From assembly GCF_008084145.1 (NCBI RefSeq), contig NZ_VSDO01000006.1, positions 157,190-221,189 on the forward strand: a stretch of 64,000 bases of DNA. Direction: 5' to 3'. Under the pieces are notes generated by a model. It had not been told where the DNA came from. It searched no databases and was given only the letters and a program-made list of their open reading frames with translations. This document shows positions 36,022 to 45,150 of the stretch, in pieces. This DNA comes from Paenibacillus faecis (lineage in GTDB: Bacteria; Bacillota; Bacilli; Paenibacillales; Paenibacillaceae). A program made the translations under genes and the position numbers. The first letter of the stretch is position 1. Every line of letters starts with the position of its first letter.

Positions 36022-36612
36022 TTAGTTCAAAGCCGAAACGATTTCATCCGTCGTCCGGATCTTGCCGATCCGCGGAAAAATATGTTTGCATACATAATCA
36101 TGTTCTTCCCGCGTTGACGCAGTCATGGCATCTTCGGCAAAAATTTGTTGGTACCCGTGCTGGAACGCCTCTCTGGCCGTCGTGTCCACGCCGATGGAGG
36201 TGGAAATCCCGCACAGCACGATCGTATCGATGCCGCGGCGCCGCATCTGCAGATCCAAATCCGTGCCGTAGAACGCGCCCCACTGCCGCTTGGTGACGAC
36301 ATGGGCGTTTTTCACGCCGGCCAATTCCGGCAGGATGCGATCCCAGCCTTCGGGATATTGTCCGATAACGAGCTGCTGATCGGTTTGCGGCTTCAGCGAA
36401 TCTTTGCCGTCCGGGGACGATGAAACGCGGACCAGCACAACGAACCCGCCTTTCTCTGCAAACGCGTTCGCCAGTCTGCCAGCGTTCTGAATGACCTGAC
36501 CGCTCGTATAAGGAGCGACTTGACGTCCGGAATTGGCGATCCCCTGCTGGAGGTCAATCACGACGAGCGCCGTTTTCCCGATTTCAATATCCGTCACTTT
36601 CAAATCCGTCAT
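36022..36612 (-). CDS. Isochorismatase-family hydrolase lacking the usual cysteine
   Basis: 196 residues. The family Asp (TALVVIDLQQGIAN) and Lys (VVTKRQWGAF) are present, but the position of the catalytic Cys reads ISTSIGVDTTAREA, with Gly in place of Cys. Homologues without Cys exist (for example PhzD-like isochorismatases), so it may hydrolyse a vinyl ether or have another role, rather than act as an amidase. It follows the MFS gene by 16 bases and is probably co-transcribed with it. A broken copy lies at 21083-21307. Confidence 0.85.
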   Translation of the reverse strand: MTDLKVTDIEIGKTALVVIDLQQGIANSGRQVAPYTSGQVIQNAGRLANAFAEKGGFVVLVRVSSSPDGKDSLKPQTDQQLVIGQYPEGWDRILPELAGVKNAHVVTKRQWGAFYGTDLDLQMRRRGIDTIVLCGISTSIGVDTTAREAFQHGYQQIFAEDAMTASTREEHDYVCKHIFPRIGKIRTTDEIVSALN

Positions 36613-36628
36613 ATTTCAGCTCTCCTTT

Positions 36629-37849
36629 TCATTTGTTGGCTTCCGCATCGACGCTTCCCTGCGCCCTGTTCATTTTCCGGTACACTCTAAAATAGACCCA
36701 AACCGCGTTTGCCAACAGCAAAGCACTGGTCGTGAAGAATACATATTTGACGCCGAGCCAACCCGCCACCTGTCCACCCATCACGGAACCGGCGAAAACG
36801 CCCAAATACCCGGCCGCCATGCTGAAGCCGAACACGCGGCCCGTCAGGGAGTCGGGCGTTATTTTTTTGATCAGCGTATTGACCGACGGATTCAGCCCCG
36901 CCGCCGCGATCCCCAGCAAAAAGCGCAGCCCCGTCAGCTGCCAAGCGTTCGTAACGAAAGCTTGCGGGATAAACACGAAGCCCGCCGCAAGCAGTGCGGC
37001 CAGCATCACTTTATGGGTTCCCACTCGATCGGACACCTTGCCGAGCTGAGGCGCAGCCAACATATTGGCCAGCCCCGAGGCCGAAAAAGCGATTCCGGCG
37101 ATCAGCGCGACATGGCTTGCCCCTTGGGTAAGCTGGTTGACGTACACGGTGATGACCGGTTCCACGGAATACATGGCCACACTCAAGACGAAAAAGGTAA
37201 CGAACAAAGTCAACGTCAAGCTTTTCTCGTGAATCGCGCTCCAAATTTCTTTCATTCCTGGCACTTTGGTCTCCGTCCGCGTAAAATTTTCCTTCACGAA
37301 CAACACCGTCGTCGCAAAAGCGATCAACATCAGCGCGCCGATGAGAAAAAAATCGTTTTGCATCCCGAAGTTTTCCCCGATAAGCCCTCCGATCGTCGGC
37401 CCCAGCAAGGAACCGGCGATATTAGCCGTGGACAATGTGCCTAAAGCAAAGCCCGCATGCTCCTTGTCCGTTTGGGTGGCGATCAACGTTGTGCAGGCGG
37501 TTCCATAGCCCGTGATCACCCCTTGCAGCATCCTTAATCCGATGAGGGCGTACACATTCGGAGCCACCCCCATGCAGCCGATCACGATCGCCATCCCCAG
37601 GCTGGCCCGCAGCAGCATCGGCTTGCGCCCGTATTTATCCGCGGCCAGTCCCCAAATCGGTGAAAAAATCGCCGACACGATAAATGTGATTCCGAACGCG
37701 AGTCCGGAATACCGCGCGACGGCTCCGGGATCGTCGACTCCAAGCTGCCGGATGTATAGCGGCAAAATCGGCGCGATCTGGCTCATGCCGATCCCCGTCA
37801 CAAACATACCGAACCAGCACACGAGCAAATTCCTTCTCCAAATCGGCAT
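36629..37849 (-). CDS. MFS multidrug efflux transporter
   Basis: 406 residues, 12 predicted helices. The DHA1 motif A is GLAADKYGRKPML between helices 2 and 3, and motif C-like sequence is ANIAGSLLGPTIGGLIGENFG in helix 5. The start at 37849 follows AGGAAGG. It forms an operon with the isochorismatase-family gene, and an AraC regulator gene lies upstream on the same strand. Fragments of a second copy lie at 21313-21475. Confidence 0.92.
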   Translation of the reverse strand: MPIWRRNLLVCWFGMFVTGIGMSQIAPILPLYIRQLGVDDPGAVARYSGLAFGITFIVSAIFSPIWGLAADKYGRKPMLLRASLGMAIVIGCMGVAPNVYALIGLRMLQGVITGYGTACTTLIATQTDKEHAGFALGTLSTANIAGSLLGPTIGGLIGENFGMQNDFFLIGALMLIAFATTVLFVKENFTRTETKVPGMKEIWSAIHEKSLTLTLFVTFFVLSVAMYSVEPVITVYVNQLTQGASHVALIAGIAFSASGLANMLAAPQLGKVSDRVGTHKVMLAALLAAGFVFIPQAFVTNAWQLTGLRFLLGIAAAGLNPSVNTLIKKITPDSLTGRVFGFSMAAGYLGVFAGSVMGGQVAGWLGVKYVFFTTSALLLANAVWVYFRVYRKMNRAQGSVDAEANK

Positions 37850-37964
37850 ACAGCAAAGCCTTCCTTCTGTTAAAACCCGTGAAAATGAAATGTCTGCGCA
37901 TGCGCAATGAACAATATTGCAGGATTATATTAACGGAAAGAAAGGCATTACACCATGCATAATT

Positions 37965-38795
37965 TTAAATTCCATGGACAATTTTGCTGTAAAATTCGGA
38001 AGGACTGATCCCTTCTATTCGCTTAAAGATTCGGCTGAAATAAAACTCGTCGGCAAATCCAAGCTCCGCAGCGACTTCCTTAACTTTTCTGTCTCCCTCG
38101 GCAAGCAGTTCCTTGGCTTTGTCCACTTTGATTTTGTTGAAAAATTCAATGACCGAGTATCCCGTCGTGCTCTTGAACGCCCGGGACAGGTAATACGAGG
38201 ACAAATGGACTCGGTCCGCCAACTCCGCCAAAGTCACGCGCTGCCCGATATGCTGATGCATGTATTCGATCACTTTCTCGACCTTTAAGCTGATGGCGTG
38301 ATTTTCATTTTGCTTTAACCGAAGTTGCAAAATTTCGAACAGCAGCTGCTGAAGGTACACCTTTGCGATCAGCTCGTGCCCCGGCTGCTTGGCATACCAG
38401 CTCTCCACCAGTTTTTTGAACGTATCGGCGATTTGATAGCCCTTTTTAAGCGGCTGCGCCTCTTGCAGCGGAAGTGGATTCGCTTTGTCCCCGACCGACC
38501 AGACGCCGTCGTTGAAGCGGATATCCGCGCAGCTAAAATGCACCGTGAAGCAGCATATCGGATCGCGGGCATCGTTCTCGAACGTGTGCACAATATCGGG
38601 ACGGATATAATACAGCATGCCCTCCTGCACCGCATGACTTCGGTTATCCACAGTAATACGGCCGGTCCCTCCGGTCACCAAGACCAGCTCGTGATGCTGT
38701 AGGGTTCGCGTGATGCGGGTCCACGGCTTCCTTGGATCGTTCGGATCCCGGCGGTTGCAGTAATGAATATGAAAAAAGAGGTTTTTTAGATCCAT
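37965..38795 (-). CDS. AraC family transcriptional regulator
   Basis: 276 residues from the ATG at 38795, which has AAGGAGG upstream; an ATG nine codons earlier lacks this. N-terminal cupin-like domain (LVLVTGGTGRITVDNRSHAV, then YYIRPDIVHTFEN) and C-terminal two-HTH domain (VTLAELADRVHLSSYYLSRAF and VKEVAAELGFADEFYFSRIFK). It stands 115 bases upstream of the MFS/isochorismatase pair on the same strand and may control them. Confidence 0.88.
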   Translation of the reverse strand: MDLKNLFFHIHYCNRRDPNDPRKPWTRITRTLQHHELVLVTGGTGRITVDNRSHAVQEGMLYYIRPDIVHTFENDARDPICCFTVHFSCADIRFNDGVWSVGDKANPLPLQEAQPLKKGYQIADTFKKLVESWYAKQPGHELIAKVYLQQLLFEILQLRLKQNENHAISLKVEKVIEYMHQHIGQRVTLAELADRVHLSSYYLSRAFKSTTGYSVIEFFNKIKVDKAKELLAEGDRKVKEVAAELGFADEFYFSRIFKRIEGISPSEFYSKIVHGI

Positions 38796-38992
38796 GGCTC
38801 CTCCTTGTTCTTGCCGTTTCATTATATAAAGATCTTATCATACGCCGTGATGGATATGCCGCTGTAAAGTGAAAAGGCATTGCCATGAGCATGTCCCGCA
38901 AGGGTACGCCCACTGGTAATGCCCCATTGAATCGTTTCATTCCACGCTAAAGTCTGAACCAAGTACACAGCTCAGCCGGCTCCTTGCTATTT

Positions 38993-40174
38993 TCAACCTA
39001 CATTATCATTAATAGGAGCGGCATCAGTTGCTCGACCGGCCTTAAATCCTGAAGCGAGCAGCAGCATCAGAAATCCTACAGCTATGCCCCCCAAGATCAA
39101 AGCGTTCGAAGAGGCCGCGTCTAATCCGCCGAAGTACATCACTTCGCGCAACCCCCCTGCCGCAAACCGTAATGGCGTCCACGAATAGATCCAATCTCGC
39201 GCCGACTGTGGCAAGAATTCCGGAGCCATGTTCAGTAACGGGATGGAGAAAAACATCAGAAATACAAGCAGCGGCATCGCCCGGAATCCGATCCAATTCA
39301 GTAAGGAAGATTGCAGCAGGAAGAACGTTGATCCGACCAGCCATAAGAACAACCAAGTTCCCCCTGCATCTGCCATTTGCATCCCGTACCACGATAAAGC
39401 CATCCAGATGGTAAAACCTGACGCAAGGCTCACGGTCACAAGTCCGACGATAGCTTGCGATAAACTAACTGCCCATCTACTTGAACCAACAGCAATCGCC
39501 TTCTTGCTAGCCAGGAACAAGAAGATTCCAGTCACCAGACTGCCGATCCACATAATCTGGGTTAACAAAGCCGGTGCATTCCCCGAGGCGTTGTTAACCC
39601 CCGGCGAATGTACGATTTCTTCTTGAATGTTCATAGGTGTCACAAAAGCTTTAGCCGTCTCAGCTGTAATTTGTTCTTGTTGCTGCGCCATCTGTTCAAG
39701 CAGTTGTTGCGAAAGTTCCTCGCCAATTATTCTTAGAGCTTGCCCCAATACCTGTGTTACTATCGTCGAAGCTTGGGTGCTCATGCCTTCGTTAGCGATG
39801 ATTTTCACATGAGGATGAGTCGGCGATGAAGTTGCTAACGAAAGCAAGCTACTGCTCAAATCTGCCGGAAGCACCAGCGCCCCGTAATATTCGCGTTTAT
39901 CCAACCCTTCCCGGGCTACTTCCTCGGAACCCATAACATGCCAAACAAATGGCAGCGCCGGGTTCGCACCTAATGTCGCCTGGATTGTCTTCCCTACCTC
40001 TAACGTTCCGCCAGACGGCAGTTTCACCGGTTGGTCAAGGTTAACGAGGGCCACCGATATCCCTTTTGGCTCCGCACCGAGCACCGAGCCCATCGTCGCC
40101 AATCCGAATAAGATCAACACAACAAGTACGATTACCACTCCGAGCCACGTCATTTTTTCTTTCAGCATGCTCAT
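38993..40174 (-). CDS. YhgE/Pip-like ABC-2 type membrane protein
   Basis: 393 residues. One N-terminal helix (VVIVLVVLILFGLATMGSV), a large extracytoplasmic domain (about 35-210) with ALVNLDQPVKLPSGGTLEVG, then five or six helices (from MWIGSLVTGIFLFLAS on). This matches the YhgE/Pip and DUF3533 group of ABC-2-type membrane proteins. It follows a SnoaL-like gene and is possibly controlled by the divergent TetR gene at 41174. Substrate unknown. Confidence 0.8.
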   Translation of the reverse strand: MSMLKEKMTWLGVVIVLVVLILFGLATMGSVLGAEPKGISVALVNLDQPVKLPSGGTLEVGKTIQATLGANPALPFVWHVMGSEEVAREGLDKREYYGALVLPADLSSSLLSLATSSPTHPHVKIIANEGMSTQASTIVTQVLGQALRIIGEELSQQLLEQMAQQQEQITAETAKAFVTPMNIQEEIVHSPGVNNASGNAPALLTQIMWIGSLVTGIFLFLASKKAIAVGSSRWAVSLSQAIVGLVTVSLASGFTIWMALSWYGMQMADAGGTWLFLWLVGSTFFLLQSSLLNWIGFRAMPLLVFLMFFSIPLLNMAPEFLPQSARDWIYSWTPLRFAAGGLREVMYFGGLDAASSNALILGGIAVGFLMLLLASGFKAGRATDAAPINDNVG

Positions 40175-40200
40175 GTTCCTCTACTCCAAATACACCAAAC

Positions 40201-40980
40201 TCAAAATCTGCTGTTTGAATTTTTTCGTTTTTCTGCCGGCAGTATGGCCTCTACGACGTCCCAATGTTCGGCGATTTCCCCCTTCTCCACGCGGAAAATA
40301 TCATAGAAAGCAGTAGGCTGACCGTTGAGGAAACCTTCACTCACTGTAAGCACAAAATCACCTTGTCCAATCACTTTATGGACATGAGTATATTCGAATT
40401 CGATGTTCTTCTCCTTCAGCGCCTGCAGTGCAGCATGGAGACCGGAAAGGCCGTCTGCAATATGCGGACTATGCTGAATGTAATTATCCCCATCAAAGTA
40501 AGTGGCTAGCAGACCGGGACTCTTCCCAAGCAGTATGTTTTCAACATAGCTTTTGACCAGTTTTTTATTATCCTCTGTCTTATCGATATCTTTTATCGTG
40601 ACCGGTCCGTCAATCATCGTATGGTTGCTTGGTGTCTTGCCCTCCATCTCTTGCATATTATCCCAGTGTTCAACAATCAACCCATTCTCAAAACGGAAAA
40701 TATCAATAATGATTTTGGGGCCAAAAAACTCGTATACGGAATGAAGTACTACATAATCTCCGTCAACCAAAGCGCGCTTAACACTTACCTTTGTACCAAT
40801 TTCCTTTAAATGGTCAAGTGCACCGAGCATGGCCGCACGACCATCAGACAACCCTTGGTTATGCTGAATATATTGATCTGGATGAACGTAAGCACTAATT
40901 GCTTCGGGATTTCCGCTCTCAAAACTTTCCAGCACGGCAACTGCCTTACGAACAAGCTCATTTTGTTTTTCTGATGTCAT
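40201..40980 (-). CDS. Tandem SnoaL-like (NTF2-fold) protein
   Basis: 259 residues made of two similar SnoaL-like domains (about 5-125 and 130-250). Each has the pattern YIQHN or YIQHS, DGRAAM or DGLSGL, and a final EHWD (VEHWDNMQEME, AEHWDVVEAILP). SnoaL-like proteins are polyketide cyclases or small-molecule binding proteins; no specific reaction can be assigned. It is the gene directly divergent from the TetR regulator, with a palindrome between them. The YhgE/Pip-like gene follows 26 bases later. Confidence 0.85.
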   Translation of the reverse strand: MTSEKQNELVRKAVAVLESFESGNPEAISAYVHPDQYIQHNQGLSDGRAAMLGALDHLKEIGTKVSVKRALVDGDYVVLHSVYEFFGPKIIIDIFRFENGLIVEHWDNMQEMEGKTPSNHTMIDGPVTIKDIDKTEDNKKLVKSYVENILLGKSPGLLATYFDGDNYIQHSPHIADGLSGLHAALQALKEKNIEFEYTHVHKVIGQGDFVLTVSEGFLNGQPTAFYDIFRVEKGEIAEHWDVVEAILPAEKRKNSNSRF

Positions 40981-41010
40981 TTGTATATCCTCCTATAATT
41001 TTATAGTCAT

Positions 41011-41047
41011 TAGATAAATAATGAACGTAATGTTGTTTATTTATCTA
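41011..41047. promoter_or_regulatory. Inverted repeat, probable TetR operator
   Basis: TAGATAAATAA (41011-41021) and its exact complement TTATTTATCTA (41037-41047) are separated by 15 bases, in the 193-base region between the divergent SnoaL-like and TetR genes. Confidence 0.65.
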
Positions 41048-41173
41048 TCGCTCATTATAATAGGGGGTAAAATCAGGCTCAATATTCAATATTTTTGGTT
41101 TTGAAGGATAACAGACATCTCAATAAACTTTGTCGTTTAACTGCTCTAAATAAATTGAAGGGGACAGAAAATA

Positions 41174-41776
41174 ATGAAGAAGAAAACTGACCTAAGAATA
41201 CTTCGCACGAAACAATCGATTCGAAAGGCGTTTTATGAGCTTATTCAGGAAAAGGGATATGAAGCGATAACGATTCAGGATATTGCCGATCGGGCTATGA
41301 TCAATCGAAATACATTTTATCTTCACTACCAAAATAAACCCAATTTATTAGATACATGTATAAATGAATTGTTGAACGAACTAAAGGATGCCGTCATTCT
41401 TTGTCCCATCAGCATAAACTCTTTCAGTATTTCTATGCTTGAGACAGTGATGCAAACCGTACTGGAACATATTTCGCGCAACATCACCTTTTACTACGCC
41501 ATGTTAATTGAAGAGAACAGAATCTACCAGTTTCGAGCAAAAATGGAGAGTATCATTAAAGATAAATTAAACGAGGGATGGAATCCTAAGGAAAATGCTC
41601 CTGTAGCGATTTCTAAGGAATTGCTGCTCGAATATCTCGTATCGGCTTTCATGGGAATTGTCATTTGGTGGATTAAAAACGATCAGCCTCTTCCTGCCAA
41701 TGAAGCAGCTGCTCAGTTTAGTAGAATTGTGACCTATGGGCATTTGAAAGCTGCTAGCACTTCAGCCGAGGAATAA
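41174..41776 (+). CDS. TetR/AcrR family transcriptional regulator
   Basis: 200 residues. N-terminal HTH (about 10-60; AITIQDIADRAMINRNTFYLHYQNK) and a C-terminal domain of the type found in DhaS-like Firmicute TetR proteins (EYLVSAFMGIVIWWIKNDQPLP). The start follows GAAGGGG. It is divergent from the SnoaL-like and YhgE/Pip-like genes and is their likely repressor. Confidence 0.93.
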   Translation: MKKKTDLRILRTKQSIRKAFYELIQEKGYEAITIQDIADRAMINRNTFYLHYQNKPNLLDTCINELLNELKDAVILCPISINSFSISMLETVMQTVLEHISRNITFYYAMLIEENRIYQFRAKMESIIKDKLNEGWNPKENAPVAISKELLLEYLVSAFMGIVIWWIKNDQPLPANEAAAQFSRIVTYGHLKAASTSAEE

Positions 41777-41962
41777 AATTGGTGAGGTGCACCCCCTTAG
41801 AAATTACCCAGTCATTTAAGCCACGGTGTAGATGGTAAAGGACCCGATTCAAAGGTTTAGATACCGCACAAAAGCCTTCCCGCTTGGCGGTCATTTGCGC
41901 ATGTCACGGCTGGAGCGACTGGGATAGGGATGTAACTCGCCATTATGTTTATGGGTATAGAG

Positions 41963-42274
41963 CTATTTTTGCAACTTGTTCAATCCCTTTACAAGAATGG
42001 TTGTTTTTTGAATATCTCCGCCACGATCAATATACGCAGACCATTTGGGGAAAACTTCTTTGAAGAATGTATTTCCTAAATCGGTTAAATCAGAGCTCCG
42101 CACTTCCAAGTCGTCCCTGATCGAACCATCCTCATGGAAAGGTTCTATAACAATTAACTTGTGCTCTACTAAAAAATTCATTAGTACCGTTGTCATTGAA
42201 GTAATTTGCTGTCGATAAGACAAGCTTTTGCTTCTTTTTAACATAGTGGGGTAACTGTATCTTAAAATACTCAA
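41963..42274 (-). CDS. Hypothetical protein, about 103 residues
   Basis: TTG at 42274 behind GAGGTGAT. The protein is mixed alpha/beta with LSYRQQITSMTTVLMNFLVEH and a C-terminal LTDLGNTFFKEVFPKWSAYID. No signal peptide and no recognised family. It lies between a TetR gene and a decayed DsbA-like fragment, in a low-density stretch, yet the frame and ribosome site look genuine. Confidence 0.5.
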   Translation of the reverse strand: MSILRYSYPTMLKRSKSLSYRQQITSMTTVLMNFLVEHKLIVIEPFHEDGSIRDDLEVRSSDLTDLGNTFFKEVFPKWSAYIDRGGDIQKTTILVKGLNKLQK

Positions 42275-42299
42275 GCTTATCACCTCGGATTTCACCTAC

Positions 42300-42455
42300 A
42301 TAATCTGTAGGTATAATTTCAAAACTGTGAAGTACGATTGCTACCTTGTTTTTGTACTCTAACTGCTTCAGTGCTGCTTCCGACTTCCTTTTCCAAATAT
42401 AGCAAAATAGGCAGGTATAGTCGAAACGCACTTCCACCTTCCCCCAGTAGTCCTC
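42300..42455 (-). pseudogene. DsbA/FrnE-like thiol oxidoreductase fragment
   Basis: About 52 residues contain DYTCLFCYIWKRKSEAALKQ, which matches the active-site start of FrnE-type DsbA proteins (normally DYxCPFCYIGKRxFE); the CxxC is CLFC. The downstream 160 residues are missing and the region before it is not coding-like. It is a truncated relic. Confidence 0.65.
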
Positions 42456-42685
42456 AAATCTAGTTCGAAGTGCTGCCCACTCGATAAAGACTTGATGGAT
42501 CCCTGTTTGACACAGACTACGTTTAATCGTTACTATTAAAAATGACCTATTAGTTTTACAAAAAACCGACATATTAAGAATGGGGTATCTTCATGGTCCT
42601 GTAGGACAGCACGGTCGTTAGTGTGCCTAAGCTAGTTCTATATTTTGATACTCCTCCACACCATTGAAAGGTAGGTATCCCTAAT

Positions 42686-42964
42686 TTGAAACTTTATCTT
42701 CATCCTAAAATGCTGTTGTCAGTCACAGTCCTGGCGATCCTAGCCTCATGTATTGTTAGTTTTTATTGTTCTCCAAACATTCCGATCCATTTTAGCGGAG
42801 GTCAAGCGGACCAGTTCGTAAACAAATATATTGGACTATTTTTGATGCCGGCAATCATGATCATTACGCTTTTCATCCAGCGGATTTATATCCAAGCGGC
42901 CTGGCTGATCTACTTTTCGGCCTGCCTGCATCTCTTTTTGTTGTACGCCGCTTTGGTTTATTAA
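42686..42964 (+). CDS. Small membrane protein with DUF1648-like N-terminus
   Basis: 92 residues, three hydrophobic segments. The motif SPNIPIHFSGGQADQFVNK after the first helix is typical of the DUF1648 region found at the start of SdpI-like membrane proteins. The start is TTG behind AAAGGTAGG. It lies 76 bases upstream of the alpha/beta hydrolase gene and may share its transcript. Function unknown. Confidence 0.6.
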   Translation: MKLYLHPKMLLSVTVLAILASCIVSFYCSPNIPIHFSGGQADQFVNKYIGLFLMPAIMIITLFIQRIYIQAAWLIYFSACLHLFLLYAALVY

Positions 42965-43040
42965 AGTAATTTTGAGCAACTAGCTGATTCATATTAGAAA
43001 AAAGAAACGACAGCAGCTGTTAAACACAGGAGGAACTTTT

Positions 43041-44492
43041 TTGAGATTCGGAGAAATGGTTATCATTATTTTCATTATCGTATTAGCATTAGCCACCATT
43101 TGGGGACAAAAAACGAAAAAAAGCTGGCTGATTTACTCGTTAATCGCTCTATATGCCGTAACGCTCGTACAGATGATGGTCGGGAATTTCCGTTGGCAAA
43201 TGATACCTTGTTATGCGGCTTCGGTTATACTTACGATTTGTATCATTTTTAGAAAACAAGAAAGGCAACAACGCTCCAGAAAAAGAAGATATATCGTAGC
43301 CTGGTTGTGGACCGCAATGTTGATCCTCTACTCGGCAGTCATGGTCGTATTACCTGTCCTACTGCCTGTGTTTACCTTTAATCAACCTCAGGGTCCCTAC
43401 TCTGTGGGAACAACCTTATATCACTTTATTGACAATGAACGGCCTGATGAATACTCTGCCGATCCAACGGACCACCGCGAGCTGATGGTACAGCTCTGGT
43501 ATCCTTCCGACCAAGCACCAATGCAGGAAACCGTGCCTTACATTCGCGATGTATCTGCTATTACGCAAGGTTTGGAACATGCGCTGTCATTCCCGGCATG
43601 GACGCTAAGCCATCTGGGCCTTGTTAAGACCCATGCTTATAGCAATATCGGTCTGTCTTCAGCGGAGCAACAATATCCGATCTTGATTTTCTCTCATGGC
43701 ATGACGGGTTTCCGCGGTCAGAATACCTTCCAGGTTGAAGAGCTGGCCAGTTACGGCTATATCGTCGTAGGGATCGACCATCCCTACGACGCGGCCGCAA
43801 CAGTCTACCCGGACGGCCGAGAGATTTTGATACGGATGCCTAACCCTTCAGGTTTTGAAGCGTTGGATGAACACATGCATCTTTGGACCGAGGATGTATC
43901 CTTTGTTTTGGATCAACTTGAACAATTGAATAAACAAGATGAACAGAACCTTTTTACCGGCCGTCTTGATTTAGACCGAATCGGAATGTTTGGACATTCT
44001 TACGGTGGAGCCGCCGCTGCCCAGATGCTGCTGAAGGATAACCGTATCAAGGCCGCTATCAATATGGATGGAACCTTATATGGAGACCCTATGCCCGGCA
44101 CTGGACTGACTAAGCCATATCTACAGATGAATGGTGAAAAAAGCATCGATAAGACCGTATTCGACAATAAGCTGGATCAAGCAATAGCCCAAAGTGGTAA
44201 AACCAAAGAGGAATACGAAGAATTTTGGGAAGAGACGGTGAGAAGGCGGACGAATGCTCTGCAAGGAGGCGGATATACGATGACGATACCGCATACCTCC
44301 CATATGAGTTTTACGGACTTCCATCTATTTTCCCCGTTATTGCCTAACCCGGGAGAAGATCCAAGATCGATTCATCGGATCATTAATGAGGTAAGTGTTG
44401 CTTTTTTTGATCAGTATCTCAAAGGTGCTTCAAATAACGCTATGGATCGAATCGCGGAAAAATATCCGGATATTGAGTTGGTTCATAATTGA
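43041..44492 (+). CDS. Membrane-anchored alpha/beta hydrolase (PAF acetylhydrolase-like)
   Basis: 483 residues from a TTG behind GGAGGAA. Three or four membrane helices (about 1-120) precede an alpha/beta-hydrolase domain. It shows the oxyanion region ILIFSHGMTGFRG, the nucleophile elbow GHSYGG and a C-terminal His in PHTSHMSFTD. This set resembles the platelet-activating-factor acetylhydrolase family, lipase/esterases active on phospholipids or small esters. The substrate is not predictable. Confidence 0.88.
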   Translation: MRFGEMVIIIFIIVLALATIWGQKTKKSWLIYSLIALYAVTLVQMMVGNFRWQMIPCYAASVILTICIIFRKQERQQRSRKRRYIVAWLWTAMLILYSAVMVVLPVLLPVFTFNQPQGPYSVGTTLYHFIDNERPDEYSADPTDHRELMVQLWYPSDQAPMQETVPYIRDVSAITQGLEHALSFPAWTLSHLGLVKTHAYSNIGLSSAEQQYPILIFSHGMTGFRGQNTFQVEELASYGYIVVGIDHPYDAAATVYPDGREILIRMPNPSGFEALDEHMHLWTEDVSFVLDQLEQLNKQDEQNLFTGRLDLDRIGMFGHSYGGAAAAQMLLKDNRIKAAINMDGTLYGDPMPGTGLTKPYLQMNGEKSIDKTVFDNKLDQAIAQSGKTKEEYEEFWEETVRRRTNALQGGGYTMTIPHTSHMSFTDFHLFSPLLPNPGEDPRSIHRIINEVSVAFFDQYLKGASNNAMDRIAEKYPDIELVHN

Positions 44493-44566
44493 ACGCTCGT
44501 GTCATGTTGTTAAATATGTGTCGTTGAATGGACAAAAACAATATAGCTTTATCTGCACCAAGCAAT

Positions 44567-44601
44567 ATGGACTGAGTCGAAATTAATTCGGCTCAGTCCA
44601 T
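44567..44601 (+). terminator. Stem-loop after the hydrolase gene
   Basis: Perfect 10-base stem ATGGACTGAG (44567-44576) and CTCAGTCCAT (44592-44601), 75 bases after the hydrolase stop. No T run follows, so it is a weak terminator or an mRNA-stability stem. Confidence 0.5.
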
Positions 44602-44613
44602 TCAACTATGCGG

Positions 44614-44682
44614 GCATATGCTATTCCTAAATTTAGCGTGGAAAACCATTTTTTATCGCACTTATTATTCCGGGAACAAAGT
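44614..44682 (-). pseudogene. Duplicate of the yfzA-like gene 3' end
   Basis: About 65 bases closely match 32698-32765 and encode FVPGIISAIKNGFPR before a stop, against LVPGMISAIKNGFSH in the intact gene. Only the tail of the gene is here. It marks an ancestral duplication or a deletion of a second yfzA-like gene. Confidence 0.75.
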
Positions 44683-44700
44683 CCAAAGTCCCCTTTATGA

Positions 44701-44982
44701 TTACCTCTTCCACTCCACGCTTCGCAGAAGCCGGTGCTTCATTAATTCCAATACAAATTCCACATAATAATCATGACGCACTATCACTTTAAATTTGCGG
44801 TCAGGGTAGCCATAAAACAGAACGTCCGTATGCACATCATTGGCTTCGAACCACTTTCGAATTTGCCTAAGTTCATGAACAAGCGCTTCTTCATTCACGA
44901 CCTGGATTTCGAATTCCACATCCTTTTCGTTAGCCTTCTCTTGGATTTGAATCACATCCGGATCAAATTGATAAGTCAGCAT
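44701..44982 (-). CDS. Hypothetical protein, 93 residues
   Basis: ATG at 44982 behind GAGGGGG. The protein is charged and mixed alpha/beta (LTYQFDPDVIQIQEKANEKD, HTDVLFYGYPDRKFKVIVRHDYYV). No signal peptide or membrane helix. Family not recognised. It is a stand-alone gene in the same direction as the MFS gene upstream. Confidence 0.6.
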   Translation of the reverse strand: MLTYQFDPDVIQIQEKANEKDVEFEIQVVNEEALVHELRQIRKWFEANDVHTDVLFYGYPDRKFKVIVRHDYYVEFVLELMKHRLLRSVEWKR

Positions 44983-45150
44983 CAATCAAATTCCCCCTCG
45001 ATTAAATTAAATACCGTAGGTGCACATAAATGCTTGCCATGATTGAAAGCAACATAAGCGGAAATCCATACTACAAATATTGCACGAATCGAATCGGAAA
45101 TCCTTCTTTAACGGACATGACTGCCACAATTAAATTCGCGCTGGCACCGA

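Noticed and set aside
36533..37444. 303-codon plus-strand frame opposite the MFS gene
   Set aside because: Shadow of the MFS gene in GC-rich sequence; low-complexity His/Gln/Arg-rich translation.
41777..41962. Possible IS3-type end (TGAGGTGCACCCC-like) after the TetR gene
   Set aside because: Only about 13 bases resemble such ends and no transposase or second end was found.
43041..43400. Possible separate small membrane gene before the hydrolase domain
   Set aside because: The frame is continuous into the hydrolase and the only good ribosome site is at the TTG at 43041, so one protein is more likely.
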